Shown here: in pieces, positions 61,741-64,000 of the stretch
Numbering within the stretch: position 1 is the stretch's first letter
Layout: the number at the start of each line of letters is the position of its first letter
Notes under the pieces: generated by a model
What the model was told of the DNA's origin: nothing
What the model saw: only the letters and a program-made list of their open reading frames with translations
Databases searched by the model: none
Assembly (NCBI RefSeq): GCF_022664455.2
Contig: NZ_JAKRKC020000001.1
Coordinates: 1,178,001-1,242,000, forward strand
Reading direction: 5' to 3'
DNA length: 64,000 bases
DNA from: Actinomadura luzonensis
GTDB taxonomy: Bacteria > Actinomycetota > Actinomycetes > Streptosporangiales > Streptosporangiaceae
Made by a program: the position numbers and the translations under genes

Positions 61741-62871
61741 TCAGTCGAGCAGCGAACCCAGCTTGGGGTCGTACTCCCAGTGCCACGGCTCGAACGGGCT
61801 GCTGTAGGCCCACGACGGGTGGAACCAGCCGAACTTCTTGGAGTTCTTCTCCATCCACACGAACTCCACGGACCCTGACCGCTCCACTCCGCCGCACAGG
61901 TCCACAGCCAGCCCGAGCCCGTGGTTGCTCCGCCCCGGCACCGCCGCGAACCCCGGCCGCCGGTAGTAGACGGCCTGCTGCTCGGCCAGGCTCCGATAGG
62001 CGTCCGTCACGCACATCTGCCTGCCGAAGCGCTGCCGGTAGGCCTCGTTCAGGCTGACGAACGCGATCGTCGCGTCCGCCCGCAGGCTGAACCCCTTCTG
62101 CTGCAACGGGCACAACATGCCCTTGGGGATGAGCCCGTTGGGATACTCGCCGGCCGTGGCGGCCCGCAACGGGTCGCACCCGAGCGCCGCCCGCCCCACC
62201 TTGTCGATCTTGATGCCCAGCTTCACCAGCGCCGCGGTCAACGACTTGACGATCTTGTCCGACCGCTGCCGCAACGTGTCGACCTCGGCCGCGAGCTGCG
62301 CCTCCGCCAGCAGGTTCCCCGCCCGCAGCTCCTGCGCCTCGCTCGCCAGCTTCTCGGCCTGCGCGTACAACGCGCTCGTCTGCTCCACCGCCTGCTGCCG
62401 CGTCGCCACCATCTGATTGGCGTCACTCAACGCCCGCAGCGTCCGCTCATCAGCACCGCCGGCCAGGAACGGCAGCACCCCGCCGCCGTTGAGCGGCTGC
62501 ACGTACAACAACTCGGCCATCTGCGACACGGGCTGCCGCATCACCGCGAGCCGCCGCTCCAGCTCCTGCAACGACGTCAGCTTGCCCTTGAGCTCCCTCT
62601 CCGAGGCCGCGATCGTGGTACGCCGCTTCTCCAGAGCCTTGGTGGCCTCCTCCAGCTCCTTGGCCGACCGCTCCGCCTCTTTCCTGAGCTCCGTCAGGTT
62701 CCCCGGATCCCGCCACTCCCGAACCTGCACCTCGCGCACCTGGCTCGCCTGCACCCGCCCGGCCAGCACCAGTCGCTCACCCTGCGCGGACGCCTCCGCC
62801 GAGGACACACCAAGAGAAGCCACCATCGCCACGACAACCGCGATCAGACCCGCTGATCGAGGGGCTGGCAC
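61741..62871 (-). CDS. secreted M15-family D-Ala-D-Ala carboxypeptidase with coiled-coil domain
   Basis: A 376-residue exported protein. The GTG at 62871 lies 6 bases after a GGAGGAG SD and starts a signal peptide (MPAPRSAGLIAVVVAMVASLGV). Residues about 55-110 and 150-205 are heptad-rich (ELRKEAERSAKELEEATKALEKRR), likely a coiled coil like that of RipA-type and EnvC-type proteins. The C-terminal VanY domain has TDAYRS, the zinc motif SNHGLGLAVD, and EPWHWEY with the last His. It probably trims peptidoglycan stem peptides. Convergent with mscL. Confidence 0.92.
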   Translation of the reverse strand: MPAPRSAGLIAVVVAMVASLGVSSAEASAQGERLVLAGRVQASQVREVQVREWRDPGNLTELRKEAERSAKELEEATKALEKRRTTIAASERELKGKLTSLQELERRLAVMRQPVSQMAELLYVQPLNGGGVLPFLAGGADERTLRALSDANQMVATRQQAVEQTSALYAQAEKLASEAQELRAGNLLAEAQLAAEVDTLRQRSDKIVKSLTAALVKLGIKIDKVGRAALGCDPLRAATAGEYPNGLIPKGMLCPLQQKGFSLRADATIAFVSLNEAYRQRFGRQMCVTDAYRSLAEQQAVYYRRPGFAAVPGRSNHGLGLAVDLCGGVERSGSVEFVWMEKNSKKFGWFHPSWAYSSPFEPWHWEYDPKLGSLLD

Positions 62872-63092
62872 GTTCGACTCCTCCGTATGCAAACTCGTTA
62901 CCCGGGTCAGGCACGCACGTTACTACAGCCCTCTGAGTGTCCGGACCGAACTCCGGAGAGCTGTTATGAGACATAAAGCCCACTTTGCTCAATCACCCCG
63001 CCCCACCAGCCACATCGCTCCCCCACCCACCCAACCTGGAGTCCCAGCACCGCCCACCGCAAACGCAGACCATCACCCCGGCTCCCCGCACC

Positions 63093-63671
63093 TCAACCCC
63101 CAGAAATCACCCCACCCGCAAACCCCTGAACCTCTTCCTGCCGCCCCCCATCCCGACAAACCTCCCACAACCACGTCTCCTCCCACTCCCCCGGACACCC
63201 CCCGCCACCCCGCGGCCGCACCGGCACAGGCGTATAGGGCTCCTCCACAACGTCCCGCCCACCCTCCGCCGCCCGATCAGCACCAGCATGCCGAGCAGCA
63301 CCGCCAGAGCCACCCTCACCCTCCTCCGACCGCCCCTCCCCCACACCCCGCCGCTCCCGCGTCCGCACGTCTCCTCCACCCCCTCCCACAGCCAGAACCG
63401 GCCCCTCCCCGACCTCAGCACTCCCCACCCCGACCACAAAGCCCCCATACTCCCGCCCAGGCCGATCCGGCGCCGGCACGAACACCGGCTCGAACGCCAC
63501 CACCCCGCCCTCATCACCACCAGCACCGCCCACACCAGTAACACGAGAGAAGTCCCCGAACCCCCGCGCCTGCCCCGCCAGCAACCCCCCGGCCAGAATC
63601 GCCGGCGCCAACAACGCCCCGAACAACACAACCGGCCGCCGCCGAGCCCGCCTACACCGCCTGATGGTCAC
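63093..63671 (-). CDS. hypothetical exported or membrane-anchored protein, 192 aa
   Basis: A GTG-initiated frame: a basic N-terminus (MTIRRCRRARRRP), a hydrophobic helix (VVLFGALLAPAILAGGLLAG), then a Gly/Glu/Val-rich part with AFEPVFVPAPDRPGREYGGFVV and, late, EEPYTPVPVRP ... GCPGEWEETWLWEVCRDGG. Not recognised. Third codon positions are mainly G and T rather than G and C, unlike its neighbours. An opposite-strand proline-rich frame (62985-63749) is also open, and I prefer this strand because it has a signal-like start and an ordered composition. Confidence 0.5.
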   Translation of the reverse strand: MTIRRCRRARRRPVVLFGALLAPAILAGGLLAGQARGFGDFSRVTGVGGAGGDEGGVVAFEPVFVPAPDRPGREYGGFVVGVGSAEVGEGPVLAVGGGGGDVRTRERRGVGEGRSEEGEGGSGGAARHAGADRAAEGGRDVVEEPYTPVPVRPRGGGGCPGEWEETWLWEVCRDGGRQEEVQGFAGGVISGG

Positions 63672-63821
63672 GCCCAGAAGCTACCGACGCCCGATGCACA
63701 GCAATCCGACCAGTTGTCATGCCTTTACCGCAGCTCAGACCACCCATAACCAACCCCGCCCAACTCCTCCCCGCCCCACGTCCCACGCAGCCCCAGACTT
63801 TCGCTAGGCTTACAAGCGTCC

Positions 63822-63894
63822 GCCTCCGTAGCTCAGGGGATAGAGCACCGCTCTCCTAAAGCGGGTGCCGCAGGTTCGAATCCTGCCGGGGGCA
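63822..63894 (+). tRNA. tRNA-Arg (CCT)
   Basis: A full cloverleaf of 73 bases: acceptor stem GCCUCCG/CGGGGGC, D arm GCUC...GAGC, anticodon stem CCGCU/AGCGG with loop CUCCUAA (anticodon CCU, reading AGG), and CAGGUUCGAAUCCUG in the T arm. The discriminator base is A. CCA is not encoded. Confidence 0.96.
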
Positions 63895-63922
63895 CGCTTC
63901 TCGACCAGGTAATTTGGCCTCT

Positions 63923-63957
63923 GACCTGCGGTTTCGCTGCCGCAGGTCTTTTGTTTT
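63923..63957 (+). terminator. intrinsic terminator after tRNA-Arg
   Basis: GACCTGCGG (63923-63931) and CCGCAGGTC (63940-63948) form a 9-bp stem with an 8-base loop, followed by TTTTGTTTT. This is a classical Rho-independent terminator, 29 bases after the tRNA. The last 40 bases of the window show no gene. Confidence 0.93.
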
Positions 63958-64000
63958 CCAGACCCTTGACAGGCCACCGAAGGCACCCGAATGCAGCCGT

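Noticed and set aside
62985..63749. A plus-strand proline-rich protein of 254 aa
   Set aside because: Composition is almost only Pro, Thr, His and Arg with no signal peptide or SD. The minus-strand frame is a better candidate.

Overview
The window is high-GC DNA with GTG and TTG starts, many 4-base ATGA/GTGA gene overlaps, and F420-dependent and protein O-mannosylation genes. This points to a filamentous actinomycete. A Nonomuraea-like member of the Streptosporangiales is my inference from gene content, not a measured result.

Two conserved blocks frame the window. On the left (1-4.7 kb), rsmI and a protein O-mannosyltransferase form a minus-strand operon, with a second O-mannosyltransferase divergent from it. 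On the right (50.2-62.9 kb) are tRNA-Ala, a membrane protein, a RimJ-type acetyltransferase, mogA/moaB-moaC-moeA, galU, 5-FTHF cyclo-ligase, a K+/H+ antiporter, an FmdB zinc ribbon, a DHA2 exporter, MTA phosphorylase, a SAF protein, mscL and an M15 peptidase, ending at tRNA-Arg and a classical terminator. In mycobacteria, as I recall, the equivalents of both blocks lie close together (about Rv0984-Rv1003). The 45 kb between them here therefore looks like lineage-specific expansion.

From 4.8 to 28.5 kb the genes are mostly intact: small regulator-effector units (MerR/metallo-beta-lactamase, ECF42/DGPF with TetR, TetR/HAD, AsnC/DUF2000, TetR/ABC exporter, AraC/VOC), secreted proteins (a degenerate zinc-peptidase-like protein, an Ala/Pro-rich protein, a chitin/xylan deacetylase with CBM2), a P450, a phosphotransferase and a polyprenol-phosphate-mannose synthase. 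The last could feed the two mannosyltransferases. Several operators can be read directly as palindromes.

From 28.5 to 50.15 kb the DNA is eroded. An SDR gene and a MarR gene have both lost their 5' ends at one junction. A PhzF gene, an S8 protease, an NRPS adenylation domain and a LuxR gene carry frameshifts. An IS21 remnant, an IS5-family insertion and two related transposase tails are present. Among the debris sit intact modules: a histidine kinase/response regulator/ABC-2 operon, an ECF sigma factor with a CU044_5270 partner and an exported protein, and an unrecognised 413-aa protein preceded by a 34-aa ORF. The eroded tract stops beside the 3' end of tRNA-Ala, as expected of a tRNA-linked variable region.

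The items most worth follow-up are the 34-aa/413-aa pair, the peptidase relative with a lost HExxH motif, the duplicated mannosyltransferases, the split permease, the hairpin over the TTG start of the prolyl aminopeptidase, and the leaderless MerR promoter.
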